Below, in pieces: positions 18,332 through 25,786 of a stretch of DNA of 64,000 nt. The notes below the pieces were generated by a model. That model did no database searches and was not told the origin of the DNA. It saw only the letters and a list, made by a program, of their open reading frames with translations. Each line of letters opens with the position of its first letter. Position 1 is the first letter of the stretch. The stretch lies in assembly GCA_910574345.1 (NCBI GenBank), contig CAJSZV010000009.1, positions 1 to 64,000 on the forward strand, given 5' to 3'. Both the position numbers and the translations under genes were made by a program. The DNA is from Clostridiaceae bacterium. Its GTDB lineage: Bacteria; Bacillota; Clostridia; Lachnospirales; Lachnospiraceae.

Positions 18332-19066
18332 CTATTCTATCAGCAGTTCATCTACTGTAACAAAATTATAGCCTTCCAGGGAAAGTGTGTCAATAACTTC
18401 CAGCGCCGCCTCCACAGACGCGTCATACACGTCATGAAGCAGAATAATGCTTCCGTCCTCCACATGGTTTACAATGTGACGGACAATCCGGTCCTTATTC
18501 TGAGTCTTCCAGTCCAGAGGGTCCACGCTCCATAATACCACTTTCATGGGAACAAGGCATTCCAGTTCCTCGCTCCAGGAGCCAAAGGGCGGGCGGACAT
18601 ACTCCGGTATCTGTCCTGTAATGTTTTTAATCTGATCATTGGTACGGTTAATCTGATCACAGGCCTCTTTTGTCTGTTCCTTTGTCAGCTGCATATGATT
18701 CTGGCTATGGTTGCCGATTAAGTGCCCGTCTTCTTTCATTCGCAGGATAATGTCCTCGTTGCCGTCAATATTTTGTCCAATAAGAAAAAAGGTGACATGC
18801 ACTCCCCGCTCTTTTAATCCTTCCAAAAGTCTGGGGGTATAAATCGGATGAGGGCCGTCATCGAAGGTTAATGCAACCGTCTTTTTTTCCACAGGTCTCT
18901 GATGCGCTGTCTCGCCAACACTGGTATAGACAGTCCCCTTGACAGACTGCTGTCTGCTTGCCCCTGTCTTCACTCCATAGAAATCTACAGCCAGCAGCAG
19001 CCCAATGATCCCCCATATAGTCAGGGTAATCCTGCCGCTCCTTCCTGCGCCTCTCCCAATGATCAC
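18332..19066 (-). CDS. Polysaccharide deacetylase (NodB family, CE4)
   Basis: 244 residues. One N-terminal membrane segment (about 12-30) places the catalytic domain outside. NodB motifs are visible: TFDDGPHP (catalytic and metal Asp) near residue 68, HSQNH (metal His) near 120, RPPFGSW near 158, WSVDPLDW near 180 and LLHD near 214. Likely removes N-acetyl groups from peptidoglycan or a related glycan. GTG start with GAGGTG upstream. PdaA/PdaB-type roles in sporulation cannot be separated from vegetative roles here. Confidence 0.88.
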   Translation of the reverse strand: MIIGRGAGRSGRITLTIWGIIGLLLAVDFYGVKTGASRQQSVKGTVYTSVGETAHQRPVEKKTVALTFDDGPHPIYTPRLLEGLKERGVHVTFFLIGQNIDGNEDIILRMKEDGHLIGNHSQNHMQLTKEQTKEACDQINRTNDQIKNITGQIPEYVRPPFGSWSEELECLVPMKVVLWSVDPLDWKTQNKDRIVRHIVNHVEDGSIILLHDVYDASVEAALEVIDTLSLEGYNFVTVDELLIE

Positions 19067-19096
19067 ATTGCCACCTCTTTTTTATATCATGATGTT

Positions 19097-19174
19097 GGGG
19101 GCAAAAGGCATTCTGCCCCCTGATGCCAACGGATTGCTGCGCATTTCATACATGACCTTTTGACCCTGGCATCA
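19097..19174. repeat. Palindromic element upstream of the deacetylase gene
   Basis: GGGGGCA/TGCCCCC (19097-19103, 19114-19120) is followed by TGATGCCA at 19121-19128, whose perfect inverse TGGCATCA lies at 19167-19174. The compact double palindrome between two genes looks like a dispersed intergenic repeat, but no second copy was found in this window. Confidence 0.4.
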
Positions 19175-19234
19175 TGTCATTATTAATCATATGACAGCGC
19201 AGGCAGGCTTTAGTACTTTCTAAAACTGAAAACA

Positions 19235-19270
19235 GCGAAAGTATTGTGTCAGGACACAGGATACTTTCGC
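19235..19270 (-). terminator. Terminator of uxaB
   Basis: GCGAAAGTAT/ATACTTTCGC stem (19235-19244, 19261-19270) with an inner TGTC/GACA stem and TGTTTTC tail on the minus strand. Confidence 0.75.
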
Positions 19271-19318
19271 CGTCTCTATGGGGTTAATGTTCATTCATTC
19301 TTATGAGGAATATTGGCT

Positions 19319-20656
19319 TTATTGACCCAAAACCGCATCATAAGCCTTATTCATGCCTTCTTTCTGAATCAAATCATACCACTTGGATACCTCAGGAAGC
19401 ATATCCGTAAGATCCTGACCCCAATATTCTGTCTTTGCCAGAATATCGGCCACAGAAGCATCTTTCATAAACTTCATAATATCCTCATTGTCATTGGCTG
19501 CATCTGTACGGTAAAATGCGATCAATGCGGCAAGGGAAAAGGTCAGGCCCTGGGGGAAGCTTCCAAATGACTCCTTATACTCCAAAATGGTAGGAAGAAC
19601 CCTGGCCTTAAACTTGGATACGGAGTTCAAGGCAATGGACAGCAGCAGATGCTTGATAAACGGATTAGAAAAACGTTCCAGCACAGCTGCACCGAACTGC
19701 CGATTATCTTCATTATCGCCAATGGTAGGAATGATCTCGTCAAAAATACACTTCTTAAGAAGGGCGGACACTTTCTCATCCTTCAGGCATTCTCCCACGG
19801 TCTCCAGGCCATAGAGATGAGCGCCTAAAACCATGGACGTATGGGCGCCATTAAGGATTCTTACCTTTCTTTTCTTATATGGATCCACATTATCGGTCCA
19901 AATCACATGAAATCCGGCCTTCTTAAGAGGAAGTTCATCTTCATGGTGGCCTTCAATTACCCACAGATGAAAAATCTCGGCAGTATCCATCATGTTGTCT
20001 TCCTCACCGATGCGCTTGCAGAGCGCCTCATGTTCATCTCTTGGGAAACCGGTCACAATGCGGTCTACCAGCGTGGAGCAGAAATCATTCTCATTCTTTA
20101 ACCAGGTCTTGAAATCCTCCCCCAGATTCCACAGGTCTGCATACCGGAGGCAGCATTTCTCAAGTTCCTCTCCGTTATGGTCGATCAGTTCGCAGGAAAG
20201 GATAATAAAGCCTTTCAGTCCCAAACGGAATCTCTTATATAAAAGCTGAGTCAGCTTTCCTGGGAAGCTTTTGGCCGGAGCATCTTCAAACTTATTCTCC
20301 GGTACAAATTCAATGCCTGCTTCTGTCGTATTTGACACGACAAAACGGAAATCCGGATTCTCTGCAAGGGCCATGTAAGCGGCATGATCCGTATATGGAT
20401 TCACACATCTGGAGATCACATCAATATGGGTATGTTCATCCACTACCTGACCGTCATCAATTCCCCTTAAAAACAGATTATATTCACAGTTCTGCTTCTC
20501 AAGCATCTCGCACATTCCCCGCTCAATGGGCTGAACCACTACAACGGAACCGTCGAACAGCCCCTGGTCTTTCATCTTCTGAAAAAAATAATCTACGAAT
20601 CCTCTTAAAAAGCCACCTTCGCCAAACTGAATCACCGTTTCTTTTACATTCTTCAT
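19319..20656 (-). CDS. uxaB: Tagaturonate reductase (altronate oxidoreductase)
   Basis: 445 residues, mannitol dehydrogenase superfamily. NAD-dependent interconversion of D-tagaturonate and D-altronate in galacturonate breakdown. Seen: Rossmann motif FGEGGFLRGF near residue 10, VVSNTTEAGI near 100, and the catalytic lysine region KVRILNGAHTSM near 265. ATG at 20656 is chosen because GGAGG lies 10 bases upstream; a TTG three codons earlier touches the RBS. No other uronate genes adjoin it. Two LacI-family-type operators flank its promoter, so induction by a uronate or sugar plus catabolite control is likely. Confidence 0.88.
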   Translation of the reverse strand: MKNVKETVIQFGEGGFLRGFVDYFFQKMKDQGLFDGSVVVVQPIERGMCEMLEKQNCEYNLFLRGIDDGQVVDEHTHIDVISRCVNPYTDHAAYMALAENPDFRFVVSNTTEAGIEFVPENKFEDAPAKSFPGKLTQLLYKRFRLGLKGFIILSCELIDHNGEELEKCCLRYADLWNLGEDFKTWLKNENDFCSTLVDRIVTGFPRDEHEALCKRIGEEDNMMDTAEIFHLWVIEGHHEDELPLKKAGFHVIWTDNVDPYKKRKVRILNGAHTSMVLGAHLYGLETVGECLKDEKVSALLKKCIFDEIIPTIGDNEDNRQFGAAVLERFSNPFIKHLLLSIALNSVSKFKARVLPTILEYKESFGSFPQGLTFSLAALIAFYRTDAANDNEDIMKFMKDASVADILAKTEYWGQDLTDMLPEVSKWYDLIQKEGMNKAYDAVLGQ

Positions 20657-20683
20657 CGCCTGCAAACCTCCATCATTACTTCT

Positions 20684-20697
20684 TGTAAGTGCTTACA
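20684..20697. promoter_or_regulatory. Downstream operator of uxaB
   Basis: TGTAAGTGCTTACA, a near-perfect palindrome of LacI-family type, placed just after the predicted start of transcription where a bound repressor would block initiation. Confidence 0.6.
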
Positions 20698-20711
20698 TTA
20701 TTATTAACTTT

Positions 20712-20740
20712 ACTATACACTATTTTAAAGAAGATTGCAA
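20712..20740 (-). promoter_or_regulatory. uxaB promoter
   Basis: Minus strand TTGCAA (20740-20735), 17-base spacer, TATAGT (20717-20712), between two operator-like palindromes. Confidence 0.7.
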
Positions 20741-20748
20741 GACCTTTT

Positions 20749-20762
20749 TGAAAGCGCTTACA
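20749..20762. promoter_or_regulatory. cre-like operator upstream of uxaB
   Basis: TGAAAGCGCTTACA matches the CcpA cre consensus TGWAANCGNTNWCA at every position. It could equally be the upstream half of a pair bound by a local LacI-family repressor. Confidence 0.6.
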
Positions 20763-20784
20763 AAATATTTTTTTTACATAACTC

Positions 20785-20813
20785 TTGACATATTGGAATT
20801 TAGATGATACACT
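20785..20813 (+). promoter_or_regulatory. Cold-shock gene promoter
   Basis: TTGACA (20785-20790), 17-base spacer, TACACT (20808-20813). Transcription would give a leader of about 120 bases before the ATG at 20939. Confidence 0.6.
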
Positions 20814-20841
20814 TAGTGTGTATTTTGAATGAACTTTTGAT

Positions 20842-20893
20842 TCACATATTTTTGTAAGTCATTTGTCATCAGATGATTTACAAAAATATGTGA
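20842..20893 (+). promoter_or_regulatory. Long leader hairpin of the cold-shock gene
   Basis: Left arm 20842-20865 pairs with 20870-20893 around a TCAT loop: 16 bp perfect at the base, then a G-U pair and one mismatch. It is followed by TTTTTG, so it resembles an attenuator or a temperature-sensitive switch. Confidence 0.65.
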
Positions 20894-20938
20894 TTTTTGT
20901 TTACGAGAAATGCAAATATTATAATAGGAGGTACCATC

Positions 20939-21145
20939 ATGAATAAAGGTACAGTTAAGTGGTTTAATGCAACTAAGGGTTATGGCTTCATCACCAACGA
21001 CGAGACCGGGGAAGAGGTTTTCGTTCACTTTTCCGGTATCGTAGCTGACGGCTACAAGACTCTCGAAGATGGGCAGAAGGTTACCTTCGACATGGCTGAA
21101 GGCAATCGTGGCATGCAGGCAGTGAATGTCTGTGTCGTTAAGTAA
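20939..21145 (+). CDS. cspA: Cold-shock protein (CspA family)
   Basis: 68 residues, one OB-fold cold-shock domain. RNA chaperone. RNP1 is KGYGFIT near residues 13-19 and RNP2 is VFVHFS near 27-32. The ATG at 20939 has AGGAGG 7 bases upstream; the open frame extends 14 codons further but without an RBS. The long leader with a 24-base hairpin is typical of cold-regulated csp genes. It stands alone, convergent with rplL. Confidence 0.95.
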   Translation: MNKGTVKWFNATKGYGFITNDETGEEVFVHFSGIVADGYKTLEDGQKVTFDMAEGNRGMQAVNVCVVK

Positions 21146-21181
21146 CCAGGTTTCACAACAAAGTTTCTTGAATACAAGGAA

Positions 21182-21210
21182 GGCAGAACCATTGCGGTTC
21201 TGCCCTTTTT
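21182..21210 (+). terminator. Terminator of the cold-shock gene
   Basis: GGCAGAACC/GGTTCTGCC stem (21182-21190, 21196-21204) followed by CTTTTT. Confidence 0.9.
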
Positions 21211-21342
21211 GCATGTGTTTTTGTTTGAGGGGATGGCAGAGGATCCGCCTCTTAAAATATCCCCAGGCCTGCGGCCTTTTTTGTTTAAAGCATTCCAAGA
21301 ATGCAGTCTCGCGGGACGGACCTTCTCGAATCCTCCCCCCAA

Positions 21343-21382
21343 CAAAAAAGGCCCCCGCAACCCATCCTTAGATTGCGGGAGC
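21343..21382 (-). terminator. Terminator of the ribosomal protein operon
   Basis: Minus-strand hairpin of GCTCCCGCAA with TTGCGGGGGC (one bulged base) followed by CTTTTTTG, just after rplL. It ends the operon before any RNA polymerase gene. Confidence 0.8.
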
Positions 21383-21397
21383 AAAGAAGAGTCATAA

Positions 21398-21772
21398 TTA
21401 CTTCAAAGTAACTTTTGCGCCTTCTGCCTCTAACTTGGTCTTTAAATCCTCGGCCTCTTCCTTGGAAACGCCGGTCTTTACTGCCTTCGGAGCACTGTCT
21501 ACTACTTCCTTTGCTTCCTTTAAGCCAAGGCCTGTAGCTTCACGAACAACCTTGATAACCTTAACCTTGTTAGGACCAACCTCAGTCAGTTCTACGTCAA
21601 ACTCGGTCTTCTCTTCCTCTACAGGGCCTGCTGCGCCTGCTGCCGCAACTACTACACCTGCTGCTGCGGATACGCCGAATTCCTCTTCACATGCTTTTAC
21701 TAATTCGTTTAACTCTAAAACAGATAATTCCTTGATAGCTTCGATAAACTCTGCAGTTGTTAACTTTGCCAT
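21398..21772 (-). CDS. rplL: 50S ribosomal protein L7/L12
   Basis: 124 residues. Stalk protein that recruits translation GTPases. N-terminal dimerisation helices, Ala/Gly-rich hinge (about residues 38-52, [14 protein letters not shown]) and C-terminal factor-binding domain ([25 protein letters not shown]). GGAGG precedes the ATG. It follows rplJ after an unusually structured gap of 193 bases. rpoB does not follow. Confidence 0.97.
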   Translation of the reverse strand: MAKLTTAEFIEAIKELSVLELNELVKACEEEFGVSAAAGVVVAAAGAAGPVEEEKTEFDVELTEVGPNKVKVIKVVREATGLGLKEAKEVVDSAPKAVKTGVSKEEAEDLKTKLEAEGAKVTLK

Positions 21773-21854
21773 GATAAATACCTCCGTATATTATTATTGG
21801 TTTGTGATATAACAGTTCTGGGGATATGGCATCCCACTGCTTTTTTATGGGGAT

Positions 21855-21936
21855 GTTCGATTCCCTTTGGTCATCGAACGGCTGATTTTCTAATAACTCT
21901 CAGCACCCATTCAGGGTACTGCTCCTTAAGAAAATC
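21855..21936 (-). other. Structured rplJ-rplL intercistronic region
   Basis: GTTCGAT/ATCGAAC (about 21855-21880) and a larger hairpin whose base is GATTTTC/GAAAATC (21884-21890, 21930-21936) with an inner AGCACCC/GGGTACTGCT stem. Likely a processing or stability element adjusting the excess of L7/L12 over L10; inferred. Confidence 0.5.
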
Positions 21937-21965
21937 ACGCCGGAAAATCATACCGGCCGTGCCAA

Positions 21966-22451
21966 TTATGCCTTTGCTTCTGCGATCTGGTTGAGAACGC
22001 GGGCAAGATTGGTGATCGGAGACTGGATGCTTCCAAGGAGCTTTCCGAGAAGTTCCTCTCTGGACGGGATAGTGGCAATTACCTGCATACCCTTTGCGTC
22101 ATAATATGTGTCCTCCACAACACCGCCCTTGATCTCCAGCTTTGGTGCTGTCTTAGCAAAATTAGCGATGATTCTTGCCGGCGCCGTGGCATCTGTCTTG
22201 GATACGGCCAACGCTGTAGGTCCCTCCAGATTGGGCTCTAAAGCTTCAAAAGGCGTACCCTTTGCAGCAAACCGGATCATGGTGTTCTTATACACTTTGT
22301 AAGTGATTCCGGCTTCTCTTAACTGCTTACGCAGAACGGTATCCTGCTCCACAGTCAAACCGCGGTAATCAACAACAACCGCTGTCTGAGCACCATCTAA
22401 AAGTTCTGAAATCTCAGCAACAATAGGCTGCTTTAATTCAACTTTTGCCAT
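21966..22451 (-). CDS. rplJ: 50S ribosomal protein L10
   Basis: 161 residues. Base of the ribosomal stalk, binding L7/L12 dimers through its C-terminal helix (about 130-161). Conserved DYRGLTVEQDTVLRKQLREA near residue 28. AAGGAGG precedes the ATG. The transcript leader upstream carries the L10-binding autoregulatory structure. Confidence 0.96.
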   Translation of the reverse strand: MAKVELKQPIVAEISELLDGAQTAVVVDYRGLTVEQDTVLRKQLREAGITYKVYKNTMIRFAAKGTPFEALEPNLEGPTALAVSKTDATAPARIIANFAKTAPKLEIKGGVVEDTYYDAKGMQVIATIPSREELLGKLLGSIQSPITNLARVLNQIAEAKA

Positions 22452-22492
22452 GAATGATCTACCTCCTTATTTTTTAGTCGTATTGAGATCCG

Positions 22493-22660
22493 AAAAAATC
22501 TCCCTGCCCCGAAAGACAGAGAGATCTACAAATCACGTAATGTGAATCTTGTATATATCCTCGGCAGGCGTCTACACCTTATGCCTTGCGGCACCTGCTG
22601 TCTTCGGCATTCAATACTTGTAAACTTTCGTCAGCTGTCAGCTGATGATATGGACGCACA
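22493..22660 (-). promoter_or_regulatory. Ribosomal L10 leader with attenuator
   Basis: Minus strand carries CCGAAGACAGCAGGTGC and later CGCCTGCCGAGG (about 22610-22560), the hallmark of the Firmicutes L10 leader where excess L10(L12)4 binds. It is followed by a terminator hairpin ATCTCTCTGTC/GGCAGGGAGAT (22525-22515, 22508-22498) and a T6 run at 22498-22493. The region 22452-22722 holds no gene. Confidence 0.85.
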
Positions 22661-22722
22661 CGAATGTGCTTCCACAGTGTAACACAAATATATAGGAATT
22701 GTCAACCCAAAAGTAAAACCAA

Positions 22723-23418
22723 TTAATTTGTTAATTTTACTACATTCAGCTTCACACCTGGTCCCATGGTAGAAGTCATGGTAACGCTCTTAAGGTATAC
22801 ACCTTTCAGAGTAGTTGGTTTTGCTTTAACGATGGCATCCATAAGCGTCTGGAAGTTGTCCGCCAACTGTTCTTCTGTGAAAGAAACCTTTCCTACTGGC
22901 ACGTGAATAATATTTGTCTTATCAAGTCTGTATTCGATCTTACCTGCTTTGATGTCGTTGATGGCCTTGGTTACATCCATAGTCACGGTTCCGGCCTTGG
23001 GGTTAGGCATAAGTCCCTTAGGTCCAAGTACACGGCCCAGACGTCCTACGACACCCATCATATCAGGAGTAGCCACAACTACATCAAAATCAAGCCATCC
23101 TTCGTTCTGGATCTTCGGAATCAGTTCCTCTGCACCGACAAAATCAGCGCCTGCTGCCTCTGCCTCGTCTGCCTTGGCGCCCTTTGCAAATACCAGGATT
23201 TTTACAGTCTTGCCTGTTCCGTGAGGCAGAACGACTGCTCCACGAATCTGCTGATCTGCATGACGTCCGTCGCAGCCGGTTCTGATATGAACTTCAACAG
23301 TCTCATCGAATTTTGCAACAGCAGCTTTCTTTACCAGTGCAATGGCATCTGCTGTATCATAAAGGGTAGTGCGGTCTACTAATTTAGCAGCCTCTGCGTA
23401 TTTTTTTCCTCTTTTCAT
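22723..23418 (-). CDS. rplA: 50S ribosomal protein L1
   Basis: 231 residues. Binds the 23S L1 stalk. Conserved [21 protein letters not shown] near residue 37, [14 protein letters not shown] near 130 and the C-terminal rRNA-binding stretch with [16 protein letters not shown] lies upstream of the ATG. 61 bases separate it from rplK. Confidence 0.97.
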   Translation of the reverse strand: MKRGKKYAEAAKLVDRTTLYDTADAIALVKKAAVAKFDETVEVHIRTGCDGRHADQQIRGAVVLPHGTGKTVKILVFAKGAKADEAEAAGADFVGAEELIPKIQNEGWLDFDVVVATPDMMGVVGRLGRVLGPKGLMPNPKAGTVTMDVTKAINDIKAGKIEYRLDKTNIIHVPVGKVSFTEEQLADNFQTLMDAIVKAKPTTLKGVYLKSVTMTSTMGPGVKLNVVKLTN

Positions 23419-23479
23419 TCTAATAACCTCCTAGTGGTGTTGTCGGGGATAGCCCTCCCACGATTCGGGTACGTCCGCC

Positions 23480-23905
23480 TTATTCTTCAACGGTGATTCC
23501 CATACTTCTTGCAGTACCTGCAATCATACTCATAGCTGCCTCAAGACTTGCAGCATTCAGATCCGGCATCTTAAGTTCAGCGATCTTCTGAAGTTCTGCC
23601 TTGGAAATGCTTGCCACTTTCGTCTTGTTGGGAGCTGCGGAACCGGATTTAATCTTGCATGCCTTCTTTAACAATACGGCTGCCGGCGGAGTCTTGGTTA
23701 TGAAGCTGAAGCTTCTGTCTGCATATACAGTGATGACAACAGGAATGATCATATCTCCCTGATCCGCTGTTCTTGCGTTAAACTCCTTGGTAAACTGAAC
23801 AATATTCACGCCATGCTGTCCAAGGGCAGGACCAACTGGTGGTGCTGGTGTAGCCTTTCCTGCTGGAATCTGCAATTTAATATAACCTGTTACTTTCTTT
23901 GCCAT
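23480..23905 (-). CDS. rplK: 50S ribosomal protein L11
   Basis: 141 residues, standard length. Binds the GTPase-associated centre of 23S rRNA. Starts [34 protein letters not shown] and the C-terminal GTARSMGI are typical. ATG at 23905 follows AGGAGG; a longer open frame of 17 extra codons upstream lacks an RBS. Confidence 0.97.
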   Translation of the reverse strand: MAKKVTGYIKLQIPAGKATPAPPVGPALGQHGVNIVQFTKEFNARTADQGDMIIPVVITVYADRSFSFITKTPPAAVLLKKACKIKSGSAAPNKTKVASISKAELQKIAELKMPDLNAASLEAAMSMIAGTARSMGITVEE

Positions 23906-23969
23906 AATTAGGCACCTCCTAAATAATGTGGTAATGTCGGGGGATGTCCCTCCCACTTGTTACTCTCAG

Positions 23970-24485
23970 TTACATCTTTTTCACTTCTTTGAATGCAAGT
24001 TCAACTGGTGTCTCGCGGCCGAACATCTCAACATTGATGGTCACAGTCTTCTTGCCTTCATTGATGGACTTAATAGCGCCAACGGTATCCTTCCATGCTC
24101 CGGCAGTCACCACCACCGTATCGCCCTCTTCAAACCCTACGACTACATCTGGTGCTTTAAAGCCAAGGCCCGCCATCTCCTCCTCGGAAAGAGGAACCGG
24201 CTTGGAACCTGGTCCTACGAATCCGGTCACGCCGCGGGTGTTGCGCACCACGTACCATGTATCATCATTCATAATCATATGAATCAGAACATAGCCTGGA
24301 AACAACTTTTTATCCGCCGCCTTTTCGACTCCGTTTTTAATCTCAACTACAGACTGCATGGGAACGGACACTTCCAGGATCTGATCCTGAAGGTTCCTGT
24401 TCTCTATGGTCTTCTCAATATCGACTTTTACCTTGTTTTCATAGCCTGAATAGGTATGGACTACATACCAGTTTGCCTCTGCCAT
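23970..24485 (-). CDS. nusG: Transcription elongation/antitermination factor NusG
   Basis: 171 residues. NGN domain (WYVVHTYSGYENKV at the start; FPGYVLI near 68; VRNTRGVTGFVG near 90) and a C-terminal KOW domain (EGDTVVVTAGAWKDTVG near 125). Couples RNA polymerase to ribosome and Rho. ATG at 24485 is preferred; the GTG three codons upstream is part of the RBS AAAGGTG. Confidence 0.96.
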   Translation of the reverse strand: MAEANWYVVHTYSGYENKVKVDIEKTIENRNLQDQILEVSVPMQSVVEIKNGVEKAADKKLFPGYVLIHMIMNDDTWYVVRNTRGVTGFVGPGSKPVPLSEEEMAGLGFKAPDVVVGFEEGDTVVVTAGAWKDTVGAIKSINEGKKTVTINVEMFGRETPVELAFKEVKKM

Positions 24486-24502
24486 ACGATTCACCTTTGC
24501 CT

Positions 24503-24721
24503 TTATAGAATAAAACTAAGACCGAATTTAATAATCAGATCCAGGAGTGCAATGATTAAACCTAATGCAATGGAGCATGCAACGACAGCAGCTGTCTGCT
24601 TTCCCACAGTCTCCCTGTCAGGCCAGATGATTTTGTTGAATTCAATCTTCAACCCCTTAAAAAAGCTGTTCTTTTTTGCCTTTGTCTTTGGAGTCTTCTC
24701 TTTACTTGCTGCTTCTGCCAT
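24503..24721 (-). CDS. secE: Preprotein translocase subunit SecE
   Basis: 72 residues with one C-terminal membrane segment (about 45-70). Conserved EFNKIIWPDRETVGKQT precedes it. Essential partner of SecY. ATG at 24721 fits the family length; the upstream open frame overlaps rpmG. 17 bases separate it from nusG, in the standard rpmG-secE-nusG order. Confidence 0.94.
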   Translation of the reverse strand: MAEAASKEKTPKTKAKKNSFFKGLKIEFNKIIWPDRETVGKQTAAVVACSIALGLIIALLDLIIKFGLSFIL

Positions 24722-24747
24722 GATCTCACGTCCTTTACTAAACCTGA

Positions 24748-24897
24748 TTACTTCGTCTCTTTGTGCAAAGTATGTGTCTTGCAGAATCTGCAATACTTCT
24801 TAGTTTCCATTCTGTCAGGATGGGTCTTCTTATCCTTCGTCATGTTATAATTACGTTGTTTGCATTCCGTACATGCCAGTGTAATTCTTGTGCGCAC
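24748..24897 (-). CDS. rpmG: 50S ribosomal protein L33
   Basis: 49 residues, GTG start with GGAGG 8 bases upstream. Sequence [17 protein letters not shown], then [10 protein letters not shown]: the two CxxC pairs make it the zinc-binding form. First gene of the secE-nusG-ribosomal protein transcript. Confidence 0.93.
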   Translation of the reverse strand: MRTRITLACTECKQRNYNMTKDKKTHPDRMETKKYCRFCKTHTLHKETK

Positions 24898-25004
24898 GAC
24901 TTCCACCTCCACTTTCAAATTCGTTGTTGTGTGGGTCTTCTTCTTCTGGACAAGATAATTTTGAGCATAAAAAAAAAGACCTATATTCTTCCATTCGCTC
25001 GTTT

Positions 25005-25033
25005 ACTATACCATATGTAAAAGCCTACGTCAA
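25005..25033 (-). promoter_or_regulatory. Promoter of the rpmG-secE-nusG-rplKAJL operon
   Basis: Minus strand TTGACG (25033-25028), 17-base spacer, TATAGT (25010-25005), then a leader of about 100 bases before rpmG containing a long T-run. Confidence 0.7.
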
Positions 25034-25049
25034 TGGGTTTTTCAGATTT

Positions 25050-25775
25050 TTATGCTCCCCTTCCTATAAAGAGGGTCAGTGTATAGATCTGCCTGGCACC
25101 CATAATTTTCAAGATCTGGGCGCAGGCTTCCAGAGTGCTCCCTGTGGTGTAGATATCGTCTATCAGCAAAATCTTCTTTGCTCCCGGCGGAAGAATCCCC
25201 GGTTCAAAAGCCTGACGCAGATTCCTCAGACGTTCTATGGGGCTTAACTCTTTCTGCGGGGCAGTCTTTTTCCATCGGATCAGCGCTTTTTCACAGACAG
25301 GTATTTTCAGATATTCAGAAAGTCCAAAGGCCAGAATGGCAGCCTGATTGAAGCCTCTCTCCCGCCGGCGGGCAGGATGGATGGGAACGGGAACAATCAC
25401 ATCAGGGTTCATAACCGCAAGGCGCTTTCCAAAACGATACCAGGCCGCCTCCCTATAAAAATCCAGATATTCCCGCTTATTTTTATATTTTATGGCGGAC
25501 ATGGAGCTGCTTGCCTGATCATTGTACTCAAAAACAGCCAGGTTATACTCAAATGTCCGCTCACGTCCCGCACAGTCCAGGCAATACTCTGTCCGCTCAT
25601 GATTCACCATCTTGCCGCATTTCTTGCAGACAGGATTTTTCACCGGAACCAGCTTTCCCGCGCACTCCGGACAGATAAGTTCTCCCATGGGCTTTACGAT
25701 GTCAAAGCACACCGGACAGCGGCGGGGATAGAAAAGGTCCGCCGCTGTTTTGGTTATCTTACGTAATTTTTTCAT
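25050..25775 (-). CDS. comF: ComF-family phosphoribosyltransferase-like protein
   Basis: 241 residues. N-terminal zinc ribbons (CPVCFD near residue 18, CPECAG near 35, CKKCGK near 51, CLDCAG near 67) and a C-terminal PRTase fold with PRPP-binding LLIDDIYTTGST near 205. ComF proteins act in DNA uptake for transformation; the anaerobe may not be competent. Lies 11 bases after recD2, so the two are probably co-transcribed. Confidence 0.88.
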   Translation of the reverse strand: MKKLRKITKTAADLFYPRRCPVCFDIVKPMGELICPECAGKLVPVKNPVCKKCGKMVNHERTEYCLDCAGRERTFEYNLAVFEYNDQASSSMSAIKYKNKREYLDFYREAAWYRFGKRLAVMNPDVIVPVPIHPARRRERGFNQAAILAFGLSEYLKIPVCEKALIRWKKTAPQKELSPIERLRNLRQAFEPGILPPGAKKILLIDDIYTTGSTLEACAQILKIMGARQIYTLTLFIGRGA

Positions 25776-25786
25776 AAATTCCTTTC

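Noticed and set aside
21209-21397. Plus-strand frame after the cold-shock gene
   Set aside because: It begins at the csp terminator and runs over the rplL terminator, has no RBS, and shows no family pattern.
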